A stretch of 64,000 bases of DNA, taken from NCBI GenBank assembly GCA_016715325.1, contig JADKAL010000002.1, positions 1-64,000 on the forward strand, written 5' to 3'. Positions 20,238-31,949 of the stretch are shown piece after piece. The DNA comes from Methylococcaceae bacterium. Lineage in GTDB: Bacteria; Pseudomonadota; Gammaproteobacteria; Methylococcales; Methylomonadaceae. Numbering within the stretch: position 1 is the first letter of the stretch; every line of letters begins with the position of its first letter. The translations under genes were made by a program, and so were the position numbers. The notes under the pieces were generated by a model. That model was given only the letters and a program-made list of their open reading frames with translations, had not been told where the DNA came from and did not search any database.

Positions 20238-23200
20238 ATGATGAACCAAATAATAGTTAAACGCTTTAATTTACCGTCGTTTCTTCATTATATAAACGAA
20301 CGTCCGCTTTATATAAAATACGGATTAGCCCTATTGACGGTTGCGTTGGCTGCGATTGTAACGCGGTATATTCCGATATTTGGTCAGCAAGCGGTATTTT
20401 TGTTGTTTTCTTTCGCGATTATCCAAAGCGCTTTTTGGTTCGGACGAGGTCCCGGCATTTTAGCGACGATCTTGTCGCTCATCGTGGTCAATAGCCTGAT
20501 TCTTCGTTCGATGTGGAATTCTGCACCGCAAGACGCTTTAATCTTAAATATTGGGTTTTGTTTATTAGCTATTATTTTTATCACGACCATCAGCCTGTAT
20601 TTGAAGTTAACTAAGGCGCTTTTGGAAAACCGACAAGATTTAGACCATGCTCAAGCAATCGGTAAGACCGGTAGCTGGCGCATGAATATACAAAGTAACG
20701 AATTGCGTTGGTCCGATGAGACTTACCGGATTTTCGGGGTTTCCACAGGTATCTCGTTAACGTATCAAAGCTTTCTTGCATTTGTTCATGCCGATGACCG
20801 GGAATACGTTGATAGGAGGTGGCAAGCTGCGCTCAATGGCGAGCCGTACGATATTGAGCACCGCATTATCGTAGCAGGCAAAGTAAAGTGGGTGCGCGAA
20901 ACGGCGGTATTAGAATTCGATAAGAATGGGAATTTGCTGGGCGGATTCGGTACGACTAGCGACATTACCGAACAGAAACAAAACCAATTAGCATTGCTGC
21001 AAAGCCAGCAACGTTATGAAGGCATTATTGATTCGGCGATGGATGCCGTCATTACGATTGATGAAAAACACGCGATATTTGTATTTAATGCGGCGGCTGA
21101 GAAGATGTTCGGTTATTCGGCAAAGGAAATCATCGGAGATACACTCGCTCGTATTCTGCCTGAGCGTTTTCGCGGTCAACACACCGGAAATGTCGAGGTT
21201 TTTAGCCTTTCCGGCGTCACCTCCCGCAAAATGGGCGCTCTTGGAATTATGACGGGACTGCGTAAAAATGGTGAAGAATTTCCCATTGAAGTCTCTATTT
21301 CCCAAGTCAGTACCGGCGGTGATAAATCTTTTACCGCCATCTTGCGCGATATATCCGAACGAATAGCGGCGGAACAGGCGTTAAAAGAACAGATCAATTT
21401 ACAAAATCAATTGGCGAAAGTTGCCGAATCCGTACCGGGATTAATTTGCTCATTCCGCTTGCGACCGGATGGCACTTCAGGGATGCCTTATGCCAGTTCT
21501 ATGTTCAAGTCGATTTACGGTATAAATCATGAGGAAGTTAAAGAGGATTTCAGTCCTATTTTTGCTTGTTACCATCCCCAGGACATCCCGCATATTCAAG
21601 AGACGATTGCCGAATCCGCGCGCACCTTGCAACCTTGGCAAGACACGTTTCGTTACCGGCATCCGATTAAAGGCGAAATCTGGATAGAAGGCCATTCTAT
21701 CCCGCAACTTGAAGCTGACGGCAGCATACTTTGGCACGGTTATATTCAGGATGTTACCGAACGTAAACAGGTGGAAGCCGAACTTAAAGAGCGTATAGAG
21801 CGATACGAGTTGGTGCTCGACGGGGCGCAAGACGCCATCTGGGATTGGGATGTAAAAAATAAACGCGTGCATTATTCCCCGCGCTGGAAGGAGTTAAGGG
21901 GCTATTCCCAGAAAGAAATTAGCGATTCGGAAGAAGAATGGAGTGAAGGAATTCATCCTGAGGATAAAAGTCCCGTATTAGCGGCACTGCAATCTCACAT
22001 GGAAGGTAAAGTTCCTGTGTTTTGCGAGGAATACCGAATCCTTTGCAAAGACGGATCCTATAAATGGATATTAGACCGTGGTATCGCTCAAAAAGATAGC
22101 ACCGGCCAAGTTGTCCGTATGGCAGGATCCGAAAGTGACATCACCGCACGAAAATTAGCCGAAGTCGCCTTACAGGAAAGGGAAAATGAATTACGGCTTA
22201 TTATGGATGCAACGCCGGCGTTGATTTCATACTTGGATTTAGAATTTCGGTACAAAAGAGTTAACAAAACGTATCGCGATTGGTTCGGATTTCAGATTGA
22301 AGATGTCATCGGAAAACAAGTTCAGGACATTATTGGAAATGACGCCTGGACAATTGTCCAGCCTTATCTCGAAAGAGCACGCTCCGGCGAACATGTTAGT
22401 TTCGATTACCGGATTCCTTACGGTACCGGACAACCCCGTTGGGTTCACGGCAACTATATTCCCAATACCGATTTATCAGGTACTATCAGAGGCATCGTAG
22501 TCCACGTTGTCGATATCGATGCAAGAATTCAGGCGGAAGAAAAGATTGCACTACTGAACAAAAACTTGCAACACCGGGTAAAAGAGCTTCAAGCCATCTT
22601 CGATACCGTTCCAGTCGGTTTAGCCATTGCCGACGATGCCACAGGCCATCACATTCACGGTAATGTGTTAAATACGCAAATGCTAGGCTTGCCGCCGGGT
22701 AGCGATCTTTCTAAGGCAGGACCTTTACCGGCGAAATATAAGGTAATGCTCGCGGGACGGGAATTGGAACCGAAAGAGTTGCCGATGCAACGAGCTGTTC
22801 GCGGTGAATCGGTCACCAACCAAATTCTGGATATTCATCGCACTGACGGTCGAATTGTTACATTGCTAAGCACCGCAGTTCCCTTATTTAATGAAGACGG
22901 CACAATTAGAGGCGCCGTCGGCGCTTTTCAAGATATAACAGCGCTTAAAAAGTCGGAAGCGGCCTTACGCGAGAGTGAAGAGCGGGGCCGATTAGCTGCC
23001 GAAAAACATATCGAGCAACTACAAACACATCAATTAGAGTTGGAAGCCCAAAATGTCCAGTTGCAAATGGCGACTAAAGCCTTGGAAACATCGCGCACGC
23101 ATTATCTCGAACTGTATGACTTTGCCCCGGTTGCCTATTTAACGTTGAGCACAGACGGATTAATAAATGAAATTAATCTGGCCGGCGCCAACCTGCTCGG

Positions 23201-23831
23201 CGACAAGCGTAAAAATTTAATTAATCGCCAATTTTCGCATTTTATAACAAAAGAGAGCAGTGATTCCTGGTATCTATATTTTAATGGAACACAACAAGAC
23301 AGTATCGAGCTATCGTTAACCCGCAAAGACGGAACCAAGCTTTACGTGCAATTGAATAGCGAAAAAAAGGATTCGAATAGCTGCCCTCTTAAGCTACGAA
23401 TTTCCTTAACCGATATAACCGAGCGAATGCTTGCCACGAAGGCCTTGAACGAAAGCGAAGAACGTATGCACTTGGCTACCGAAACTACGGGTGTAGGCAT
23501 TTGGGAATGGAATGTCTTGAACAATCGAATTCGTTGGGACGCAGAGATGTTTAGAATTTATGGTGTTCTACCGACTGAAGACGGGTTTATTCAATATGAT
23601 ACTTGGCGAAGTGCTGTTTTACCGGAAGACTTGGATAAACAAGAACAAATTATGCAAGAGACAGTGCGCCAAGCGGGGCACAGCAACCGTGAATTTCGAA
23701 TTAAACGGGCTGAAGATAATGCTGTACGATATATTCAAGCAGTGGAAACAGCCCGGAAGAACGATGAAGGACAAGTCGAGTGGCTCGTTGGAACGAATCT
23801 AGATATATCTGAGCGAACCCTTACCAAACTA
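20238..23831 (+). pseudogene. Multi-PAS sensor histidine kinase, 5' part, interrupted by IS630
   Basis: This part encodes 1198 residues before the IS insertion (the read-through frame stops at 23837 inside the IS). About four membrane segments open the protein (residues 20-125, for example YGLALLTVALAAIVTRYIPIF), like the DUF4118/KdpD-type membrane region. Many PAS/PAC units then follow, recognised by repeats such as GTTSDITEQKQ, GYIQDVTERKQ, GSESDITARK, FQDITALKKSE and LTDITERM. Removing the IS and one TA copy joins CTA (Leu1198) to GCA at 24956 in frame, giving [13 protein letters not shown] and a protein of about 1836 residues. The signal sensed is unknown. As drawn, this half lacks the kinase core and should be non-functional. 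Confidence 0.9.
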
Positions 23832-24953
23832 GTGTAACGTCCTCAACAAACATTAAGATATGATACAATTGGTGTCCATGAGAACGCCAATGAAAATTAC
23901 ACTGATTGAAGAGGATCGAACAGAACTGGAACGCTGGGTGAAGAGCCGGTCTGTTGGGGCTAAACAAAGACTACGGGCTAGAATGGTACTGATGACCGCC
24001 GAGGGCTTGTCAACAACGGTCATTATGGCAACGTTGGGGGTCAGCAACCCGACCTTGAACAAGTGGCGGAATCGCTATCTCGAAAGTGGTGTTGAAGGGC
24101 TCAAGAAAGGCAAGACCCGCCCGTCGCGGATACCGCCGCTGCCGACTGACAAAGTCCAAGAAGTCCTGGCCTTGACATTGACCGGTAAACCGGCTGCCGC
24201 GACGCAGTGGAGTTGCCGGACGATGGCGGAGCAGGTCGGCATTTCCCGGATGGCGGTGCACGGCATCTGGCGGAGCACAAACTGAAGCCCCATCAAGTGA
24301 AGGGCTTTAAGGTTTCGAACGACCCGCTGTTCGCCGAAAAGTTGCGCGATGTCGTGGGCCTTTACCTGGACCCACCGGAGAAGGCCATCGTGTTTTCCGT
24401 CGACGAGAAAAGCCAAATCCAGGCGCTAGATCGTAGCCAACCCGGCCTGCCGATGAAGCCGGGAAAATGCGGGACGATGACGCACGATTATAAGCGACAT
24501 GGCACCACAACTTTGTTTGCGGCACTCGACGTGCAGACCGGAACGGTGATTGGGCAATGCCAGCCCAGGCACCGCCACGACGAGTTCCTCAAGTTCCTGA
24601 AGACAATTGACCGGCGAACCGACAAAACCTTGGCATTGCATTTGATCGTCGACAACTATGCGACGCACAAACATGCCGAAGTAAAGGACTGGCTGGCCCA
24701 GCATCCCCGGTTCCACTTACACTTCACGCCAACCTCGGCCTCATGGCTCAACTTAGTCGAGCGTTTCTTCCGGGACATTACCGAGGAACGTATCCGGCGT
24801 GGTGTTTTCCACAGTGTTGACGACCTCAAAACAGCGATACAGGAGTATCTCGACCACCGCAATAGCAACCCAAAACCTTACCATTGGACAGCCAAACCAG
24901 AGACGATCTTGGCTAAAGTAGACAAAGCTAAAGATATGTTGAGGACGTTACAC
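23832..24953 (+). mobile_element. IS630-family insertion sequence
   Basis: The 1122-base element has terminal inverted repeats GTGTAACGTCCTCAACA at both ends and is flanked by a duplicated TA (23830-23831 and 24954-24955) within CTAG, as typical for the family. It carries one transposase gene in two frames. It interrupts the giant histidine kinase gene precisely. Confidence 0.95.
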
Positions 24954-24956
24954 TAG
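23860..24956 (+). pseudogene. IS630-family transposase, frameshifted
   Basis: The N-terminal piece (23860-24285) holds the helix-turn-helix region (KQRLRARMVLMTAEGLSTT ... LGVSNPTLNKWRNRYLESG). The C-terminal piece (open from 24207) holds the DDE catalytic core: Asp in [16 protein letters not shown], Asp in [13 protein letters not shown] and Glu in [21 protein letters not shown]. The frames join near 24273, where CGGAGC would need one more G ([12 protein letters not shown]). This may be decay, a sequencing error in a G run, or programmed frameshifting. The stop overlaps the right flank because the frame ends in the terminal repeat. Confidence 0.9.
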
Positions 24957-26872
24957 CATTACAAGCAAGCGAGGCTCGATTGTCGCTGGGCGTAAAAGTT
25001 GCGGGGTTGGGATTAACCGAAGTCGATTACAAAACGGGACTTATTCATCTTAGTACCGAGGCGGCTCGTCTTTTCGGTTTGGGCGAAACCGAAATGACCG
25101 TACCGCGTTCGGTGGTTCATGCCACTTTTCATCCCGATGACCGTGAAAATTTGATGCTTTTGATAAATGAAGCCTTAAACCCGCAAGGCGACGGCGTATT
25201 GATTACGGACCATCGAGTCGTATGGCCGAATGGTCAAATGCGGTGGCTGAGTGCGCGGAAACAGGTGTTTTTTACCGGCGAAGGCAAGGCAAGGCGCGCC
25301 GTGCGTGCTACGCTTGCAGTTCTTGATATGACAACAGAAAAGTTGGCCTTGGAAGCTGTAAAAGCCAGCGAATCTTTTGTACGTAACGTACTAAATTCTT
25401 TGCCGGAACATGTCGTTGTTCTTGATAAAAAGGGGACCATAACGGCGGTCAACGAACCGTGGGAGCATTTCGCTTTAGAAAATTACGGCTCATCCGGTAA
25501 TGTATCCGCTGGTGTAAATTATCTTGACGTCTGCCGGCGATCTTTCGAAAAGGGGGATTTTGAGGCAAAAAAGGTTTTAGACGGGTTGGAAGCGGTGTTG
25601 GCAGGAAATCGTAATGAGTTCGTGATGGAATATCCTTGCCCGGTATCCGGCGGTCATGATTTATGGTTTTTGATGCATGCCAAAAGGGTAAACCACAAAA
25701 TAATAGGGGCGATTATAACGCATACGGACATCACCGAACACAGACGGACCGAGGCTGCGTTGCGGGAAAGCGAAGTAAGATTGGCGCTCGTGGTCGAAGA
25801 GGTCAAAGCAGGCTATTGGGATTGGGATTTAGTAACGGACATTATCTATTTTTCTTCCGAATGGAAGCGGCAAATCGGTTTTGAAGAGGATGAATTTATT
25901 AATCAAGAGGAGAAATGGGAAAACCGATTGCATCCCGATGATCGCAATATGGTTGCCAATGAAATAGAAAACTTTATAGCGGGTCGTCAGCCCAACTTTG
26001 AGTTACAGTTCCGTCTGCGCCATAAAGACGGAACTTATCGTTGGATTCACTCGCGTGGGGCTTTATTGCGTGACCAGGACGCAATGCCTGTGCGTATGTT
26101 AGGCATCAATTTAGATGTTACCGATTATATGAAAAATCAGGAGTTGAGCGCACAGCGCGACGAAATGGAAAAATCATTTCGACTCTATGTTGCGAGTCAA
26201 ACGGCAGCCGCTATCGCACATGAATTGAACCAACCGCTGACCGCAATCTCCTATTATGCTTATGTGGCGCAAGATATTTTGAATTCAGGCAAGCCTAATC
26301 CGCAAAAATTAACGTCGGTTTTGGAAAAATGCGGACAGCAGGCTCAGCGCGCAGGCGAGGTCATTCAACAATTATTAGCATTGCTGCATAAAGGCGAGTC
26401 GTTGGCAGAGCCGTTGGATATTAATAAATCAGCGGTCCTTGCGCTAGATTTAGTGAAGGCGAACAGTCATTTAAATTCATTTAAAATCGAACTGAATTTG
26501 GCTGACGATTTGCCGCTCGTGATGACCAATGCTGTGCAAGTCCAAAAAGTATTGATTAATTTAATAAATAATAGTTTGGAATCGATGACTGAAAGCGGAC
26601 GAAGGGAGGGTGCGATAACGGTTTCAACTTACCGTTCTACTAAGCTTTCTTCTATGGCTCAAGTCACGGTATGCGATTGCGGAATCGGTGTACCCGATGC
26701 CGAAACGCTTAATAAGTTATTTCAACCTTTCTATACGAGTAAATCCAAAGGGCTGGGTATGGGGCTTGCTATCAGTCGTGCTTTAATCGAAGCGCACGGC
26801 GGAAAAATGTGGGCCGAACAAAATCCTGTCAGCGGTTTAAGCGTCCACTTTACTTTGCCATTCGTCTTATGA
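24956..26872 (+). pseudogene. Multi-PAS sensor histidine kinase, 3' part with the kinase core
   Basis: About 638 residues continue the interrupted kinase. Three further PAS/PAC units are seen (RLSLGVKVAGLGLTEVDY, FVRNVLNSLPEHVVVLDK, GYWDWDLVTDIIYFSSEWK), then the histidine kinase core. The H box is TAAAIAHELNQPLTAISYYAY, the N box VLINLINNSLESM, and the G boxes VCDCGIGVPD and SKGLGMGLAISRALIEAHGG. The form is that of FixL-like kinases (HisKA/HATPase_c). An internal in-frame start at 24980 could give a truncated, membrane-free kinase of 630 residues, which might still be active. The stop overlaps the start of the FixJ-like regulator. Confidence 0.9.
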
Positions 26873-27513
26873 ACACTCAACCTTTCGTATTTATTGTCGA
26901 CGATGACGATGCTGTCCGAGACGGTCTCAGCATGGTTATCGAAACCGTCGGTTTAGCCTGCCAGACTTTCGACAGCGCTGAAAGTTTTCTTGAAACTTAC
27001 AAACCGGGTACGCCGGGCTGCCTTGTGTTGGATATGAATATGCCGGGCATGAACGGGGATGAACTGCAATCGGAACTAATAAGCCGTAACATCAGATTAC
27101 CGATCATATTCCTGACTGCATTCGGGGATATTCCGACGAGCGTCCGCACAATAAAGGCCGGTGCGGTAGATTTTCTAACGAAGCCCGTCCAGATTAAGCA
27201 GTTAATCGATCGAATTCAAACGGAGTTGCAGAATGAAACGTTAATGTCCAAGCAGATTAAGGAAGACCAAGATTTTCATAACCGCATAAACAGTCTAACG
27301 CCGCGTGAAATGGAAATATTGCCGCTAGCGATAGCCGGACTTCCTAATAAAGAAATTGCCTATAAACTAGGGATTAGTTATCGAACGGTTGAAGTTCATC
27401 GTACACAAATCTTAAAAAAAACCGATACGACCAATTTTTTAGAATTAGCCCGTGAATGTGAAATACGCCGAGTGTCGTTCGGTTCCAAGCGAGAAGGATT
27501 TCATGAAGCATGA
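26869..27513 (+). CDS. FixJ/LuxR-type response regulator
   Basis: From the ATG at 26869, which overlaps the kinase stop (ATGA), the product has 214 residues. Residues 1-120 are a receiver domain: acidic pair in VDDDDAV, phospho-acceptor Asp in CLVLDMNMPG, switch Thr in IIFLTAFGDI, Lys in FLTKPVQ. Residues about 140-200 are a LuxR-type helix-turn-helix (LTPREMEILPLAIAGLPNKEIAYKLGISYRTVEVHRTQIL). It is the cognate regulator of the upstream multi-PAS kinase. If the kinase is broken by the IS, this gene may depend on the residual promoter or on another kinase. Confidence 0.95.
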   Translation: MNTQPFVFIVDDDDAVRDGLSMVIETVGLACQTFDSAESFLETYKPGTPGCLVLDMNMPGMNGDELQSELISRNIRLPIIFLTAFGDIPTSVRTIKAGAVDFLTKPVQIKQLIDRIQTELQNETLMSKQIKEDQDFHNRINSLTPREMEILPLAIAGLPNKEIAYKLGISYRTVEVHRTQILKKTDTTNFLELARECEIRRVSFGSKREGFHEA

Positions 27514-27805
27514 ATTACCCGGCAACAGCTTCCGGTTTTTCATCATCGATTAATTTGTTCAGTCGTCATACGCGCTTGCACGTATTTAATTTTTCACATT
27601 AATTGTCTTTAATGTCGCTAATGGCGATTCTGTAAATACCAAACGATTTTTATAAATCGGCCTTGTGAATGGGATTGATGTAGAACGCGCCTTGCCAAAT
27701 GCCGTTAAGTTTAGTCATTCCATTGATAGAGGATTTAATGACTTTGATTAGAATCGTATTTAATACTGCTCCGTTTGTTTTTTAAAACATGGAATTAGAC
27801 ATGCC

Positions 27806-28183
27806 ATGACATCTCAGCCTTGCGTATTTATCGTAGAGGATGACGATGCACTCCGGGACAGTCTTGGCATGGTTATCGAGATGACGGGTATTGCTCACCG
27901 GGCGTTCGACAGCATCGATCATTTTCTCGAGAACTATGACGCGATAATACCTGGTTGCTTGATTCTCGACCTCAATCTTCCCAAGAGGAACGTTACCGAG
28001 CTATTAGACGAATTTTCAAGCCGTAAGATCTTATTGCCTGTTATCTTACTGATTGCATATGGGGATATGCTTGAGAATATAAGGGTAAGTCACATAAACG
28101 TTGTTGCGGTCCTGACCAAACCCGTCGAAGTCGAACGCTTAATCGACAAAATACTTACCTTACTGAATAGACAACCGAAATGA
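27806..28183 (+). CDS. Stand-alone receiver-domain protein, degenerate copy of the FixJ-like regulator
   Basis: The 125-residue product aligns from its first codon with the receiver domain of the regulator at 26869 (PCVFIVEDDDALRDSLGMVIEMTG against PFVFIVDDDDAVRDGLSMVIETVG). The phospho-acceptor Asp is kept (CLILDLNLP), as is the Lys (VLTKPVE). The switch Thr is replaced by Ile (VILLIAYGDM), and the DNA-binding domain is absent. DNA just after both genes also shares a related sequence (CGCGCTTGxxCGTATTT), so this looks like a tandem duplication with loss of the HTH. It may titrate phosphoryl groups or be decaying. Confidence 0.8.
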   Translation: MTSQPCVFIVEDDDALRDSLGMVIEMTGIAHRAFDSIDHFLENYDAIIPGCLILDLNLPKRNVTELLDEFSSRKILLPVILLIAYGDMLENIRVSHINVVAVLTKPVEVERLIDKILTLLNRQPK

Positions 28184-28486
28184 TAGCGTATACGCGCTTG
28201 CTCGTATTTCATTTCTCGTTATTTATGGTTTTAATATACCTTAAATGAAATACTGATTATATCCGTATACACATTCTATATTTCTAGGACTTAAGCGATC
28301 TTTTTGTGGTGAAGGCGTAGGATAATTGTTAGTTGCTTTATTCAAAGTCTTACAGCAAATTAATTAGCTGTTAGAGAAAAATAAGATATTGCGGCTTTAG
28401 CTATTGCTTGTTAACAGTCTTAAATCGAGCAGCAATAAATTTTCCGATCTGTATTTAGCTGCATGAATCATGAGGAGAGTGCGAGT
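28184..28486. other. Intergenic stretch, AT-rich
   Basis: The 303-base gap carries the repeated segment GCGTATACGCGCTTG at its left end, matching the region after 27565. It is otherwise AT-rich without a recognisable gene or RNA. A promoter for the following small membrane-protein gene is expected here. Confidence 0.4.
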
Positions 28487-28708
28487 ATGAATATCAAATT
28501 AATTACCGTTTTAGTGCTACCTCTAGTGATTATTTTGAGTATACAGACCGTTATTCTGGTTGAGTTAAATAATCGGGTTGACCGGCTCAATATGCAGATT
28601 AACCAAAATGATTCTTCGCCGGCAATGTTCCCAAATTTGCCGACTCTAACGCCGCCGAGACAGGACGGTGCAAATGAGTTTTCCGAGCAGCGCATCCTGT
28701 CTTATTAA
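28487..28708 (+). CDS. Small single-pass membrane protein of unknown function
   Basis: The product has about 73 residues from the ATG at 28487, with GAGGAG nine bases upstream; an ATG at 28463 lies before this ribosome-binding site and is less likely. An N-terminal membrane segment (LITVLVLPLVIILSIQTVILV) is followed by a short amphipathic helix (ELNNRVDRLNMQI) and a Pro-rich tail. It precedes the M41-like gene by 38 bases, and the two may form an operon. I do not recognise the family. Confidence 0.6.
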   Translation: MNIKLITVLVLPLVIILSIQTVILVELNNRVDRLNMQINQNDSSPAMFPNLPTLTPPRQDGANEFSEQRILSY

Positions 28709-28746
28709 TATGAAATTTTCTGAATTTTCTAGTAGTCGAGGTAATT

Positions 28747-29478
28747 ATGAAACAAATTGAACCAACGGTTAACGCATCATTTAAAACATCTCGGAAAATC
28801 GACACAAAAATAATCTACCATTTGGCCGGACATGCAGCGTCGATCTATCTCAATAACAAACAAAAACAATTGCCTGCTGTGCATTTTCAAATAAACATCA
28901 AACAACTGGAAAATGAACAGAGCTTTAAGTGTTTCAACAATGGGCGTAATCATGGTTCTGCAATCATTGAAGGCGGTCGCTTGATTCAAAGTTTACCCTT
29001 GGCATTTGCTGTTGCTACCCGATACTTTACACCGTTTCAGCAAGAACAATATCGTTGTTCGTTCGAAGCCGATGTCGTCAATTTGCTCGCAGGCGCCTTG
29101 GCCGAGGCCAAATACGTTGCCATATGCGACAATGAGCATTTCACTCCTAACTTGTTGAACTTTGAAGCCTTAAAGTTCTATAGCGGTAAATCGGACTTAG
29201 AACTGATCGCTGAATACATGGAGTGCTATATTCCGAGGCAAGTCGATCGCGAGCAAAAACTAAAAGAACTGTTTTTGGAATCATTTAACTTTGTTAACAA
29301 GCGTTTACATTGGAAAGCCATTACTAAACTGGCTAACTATATTCGACATGAAAATAAAAGCATTATTAGCTGCGAAGAAGCTACGGCAATGTTAAAACCG
29401 TATTCAACCCCAGTTGCCGGACACGACTTGTTTAGTTATCCCGAAAAAAACATCGCTCCAGAATTGGCTACCGCTTAG
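28747..29478 (+). CDS. FtsH-peptidase (M41)-like protein lacking catalytic Glu
   Basis: The 243-residue product has no AAA ATPase domain. Its start resembles the zinc-binding helix of FtsH-type peptidases, but the HEAGH motif reads HLAGHAASIYL (about residues 25-35), with Leu instead of the catalytic Glu. Later segments fit the M41 helical bundle: CSFEADVVNLLAGALAEAKY where FtsH has its conserved GGRAAE-type helix, and ITKLANYIRHENKSIISCEEATAMLKPY near the C-terminus. If the assignment is right, it is a pseudo-peptidase that could bind but not cut substrates. The preceding gene encodes a small membrane protein. The assignment rests on motif resemblance only. Confidence 0.55.
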   Translation: MKQIEPTVNASFKTSRKIDTKIIYHLAGHAASIYLNNKQKQLPAVHFQINIKQLENEQSFKCFNNGRNHGSAIIEGGRLIQSLPLAFAVATRYFTPFQQEQYRCSFEADVVNLLAGALAEAKYVAICDNEHFTPNLLNFEALKFYSGKSDLELIAEYMECYIPRQVDREQKLKELFLESFNFVNKRLHWKAITKLANYIRHENKSIISCEEATAMLKPYSTPVAGHDLFSYPEKNIAPELATA

Positions 29479-29589
29479 TAATTATCGCAACGAATGTGCA
29501 AACGTGATTAATGAGTTTCATCAGGAGTGATAAATCTTGGTTTGTCGCAATATGAATACCGTTTAACTCACTTACCCTGTGCGTATAGA

Positions 29590-31949
29590 TCAAGGCATAA
29601 ACGCAACAGTTAATTCCTTTGAATCGGCGTGTCCTTGTTCATCTGCCGCACGAATACGATAAATACCGGGATTACTAGGAGACCAAAACACTGTATCGGC
29701 AACTTTCGATTTCCCGATAAAACTTTTATTGGCGAACCAAAAAATGTCGCCGTTTGTCTTACTCTTCGCCTTAAGGCCGATAGGTGATGGTTTTCCTCGT
29801 TTCATCGTATATATGCCGATTGATGAGGGTGAAACAATTTCTAATTCTGCCTCACCATTGAAGCTGTCATAACAACTGGGTAACTGCGGCGGTTGGCGGC
29901 GAGGCATACCCGCTTCATGGAATAAAAGCGACATATCGTTCGGCCAGAACTCGTAGATTTCACGGCGGCTATAAGGCTGGCCTTTGCAAATCACAACACC
30001 TTTGGCATTGAAAAAAACAGCTTTATGCAGCGTACTGGTTTTGATCGGCGACTTCCCCGGAATAAACCAGGTTTTGACTAACGATGGGCAGTCTTCATTC
30101 GGCATTTCGCCGCTGGCGGCACAGACATTCACCTGAGTGACCGAATCCGGTTTCGGCGGAAGCAAATCGCTGTCCAATCCCTCAAGCAAATGTTGACTAC
30201 GCAAGCTATCAATCAATGAGAAAAATAATAAACCTGCGGCTTTTACACCGGTAAAAGCGGTATTGCCTTGATTATCGAAATTCCCTACCCAAACGGCCAA
30301 CACATAATGTCCGGCAAAACCTACCGACCACGCATCTTTAAAGCCCCAAGACGTCCCAGTTTTCCAGGCGACTTTGGGATTTGACGGACGTTTGGTGTCG
30401 GGACGCGGATTATGGCTGAGCATATCCAGCGTAATGAAAGCGCTAGCCGGACTTAATAGAGACTTTTCGTTTTCGGCATGTTCTTTCTGATCAACACGAT
30501 AATGCACTCTCCGTAAACGTCCTTCATTGGGCAACATGGCGTAGAGAGCTGTGCCAGTTCCAACATTGTCGCCTCACCGCCGCCCAAAGCCAACGATAAG
30601 CCGTAATGTTGTTCGGGTTTTAAGCCGTTGATGCCCGCTTGTTGTAAAAATCCGTACAGTGAAGGTTGTTTCAACTTCGCGGCGGTATTAAGTGCCGGTA
30701 TATTGCGCGAGCGAATCAGTGCCTCCTGAACGGTAATCGGCCCCAGGAAGCGGTTGTCGAAATTCTCCGGATTGTACGGCCCGAATGAAACCGGCGTATC
30801 TGCGACAATCGTGTGCGGATGCAGCAAGCCATGATCCAACGCCAAGGCATAAATAAACGGTTTCAACGTCGAACCCGGCGAACGTTTCGCCTGCGTGCCG
30901 TTGACCTGACCTTTGATGCCAATATCCCAGTAATTCGCCGAACCTATCAAAGCTCTGACTTGCATGGTTTGCGTATCCAGCAGCAAAACCGCTGTATTAT
31001 GAATTCCCATCGAACGGTTTTGTTGCAGATAGTTATCCACCGATTGCTTGATGCTGAACTGGGCTTTACTGTCGATACTGCTATGGATATGGTGTTCATG
31101 GGGGTATTTGCGCAACAACAAATCAGTCAAGTGCGGCGCAAGAAAGGGCTTATCGGCTTTTGAGTAAACGGTGATAGGTAAGGCAAAATCGGCTGCGTAT
31201 CGCTTATCTTGCGGAAATTCCGCCAGCCAATTTTGCCACAACCGCAGTTTCGTCTGCTGCAATTCAGACGGCAACCCCGGCTGCGAACTACGTATGTTAG
31301 GGAAACGCTGGTTAGGGTTTTGCGGAATCACCGCCAGCGTTAACGCTTCGGTTAAAGTTAACTGCGACACGGGCTTATGAAAATACAGCAAACTGGCCGC
31401 CGCCACGCCGACAATATTGCCGCCATAAGGCGCGGTATTAAGGTAAGCTTCGAGAATTTCATCTTTCGAATAGCGCAACTCCAGCCAAATCGCTGCGGCA
31501 ATTTGCTGGAGTTTGCCCAACGGATTGCGGCTATCGATGCGGTATAACTGCCGTGCGACTTGCATGGTGATTGTGGAGCCACCCTGATGTGCTCCGCGTC
31601 CGTACGACATCCAGGCCGAACGCAGCAACGCCAGCGGATTAAAACCGGGATGCCGATAAAACCAGCGGTCTTCATACAATATTGTGCCGTTTTGCAGACT
31701 CTTTGGTATTTCCGCTAACGGCACCCACAGCCGGTACTGTTGGTCGGATGCTAGCGTTAAGCGCAACAATTCGCCGTGACGGGCATAAATGGCGGTAGAG
31801 AAGACAGAATAATCAGAAAGCGGTTTTGGGGGTGACTTGGATAAGAATAGGCCGGATATTAATAAAAACAGGATGGCAATTATAAGTCGTTTGATTCTGG
31901 TTGAATCCTTATGTATCGATAACACTTTTAGGCATTGCTTCCAAATCAT
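29590..31949 (-). pseudogene. pbpC: Penicillin-binding protein 1C, frameshifted
   Basis: PBP1C is a bifunctional peptidoglycan glycosyltransferase/transpeptidase of the inner membrane. The N-terminal piece (30453-31949) has a membrane anchor (LIIAILFLLISGLFL) and glycosyltransferase motifs (ILYEDRWFYRHPGFNPLAL, GGSTITMQVARQLY). It then enters the transpeptidase with the serine motif SPGSTLKPFIYAL. The C-terminal piece (29590-30537) has the KTGTSWGFKDAWSVGF motif and the BiPBP-C tail. The frames meet near 30545, where GAGAG reads two bases too long or one too short (LAQLYAMLPNEGR expected). Corrected length is about 780 residues, normal for the family. A one-site error in sequencing is possible. 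Confidence 0.9.
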
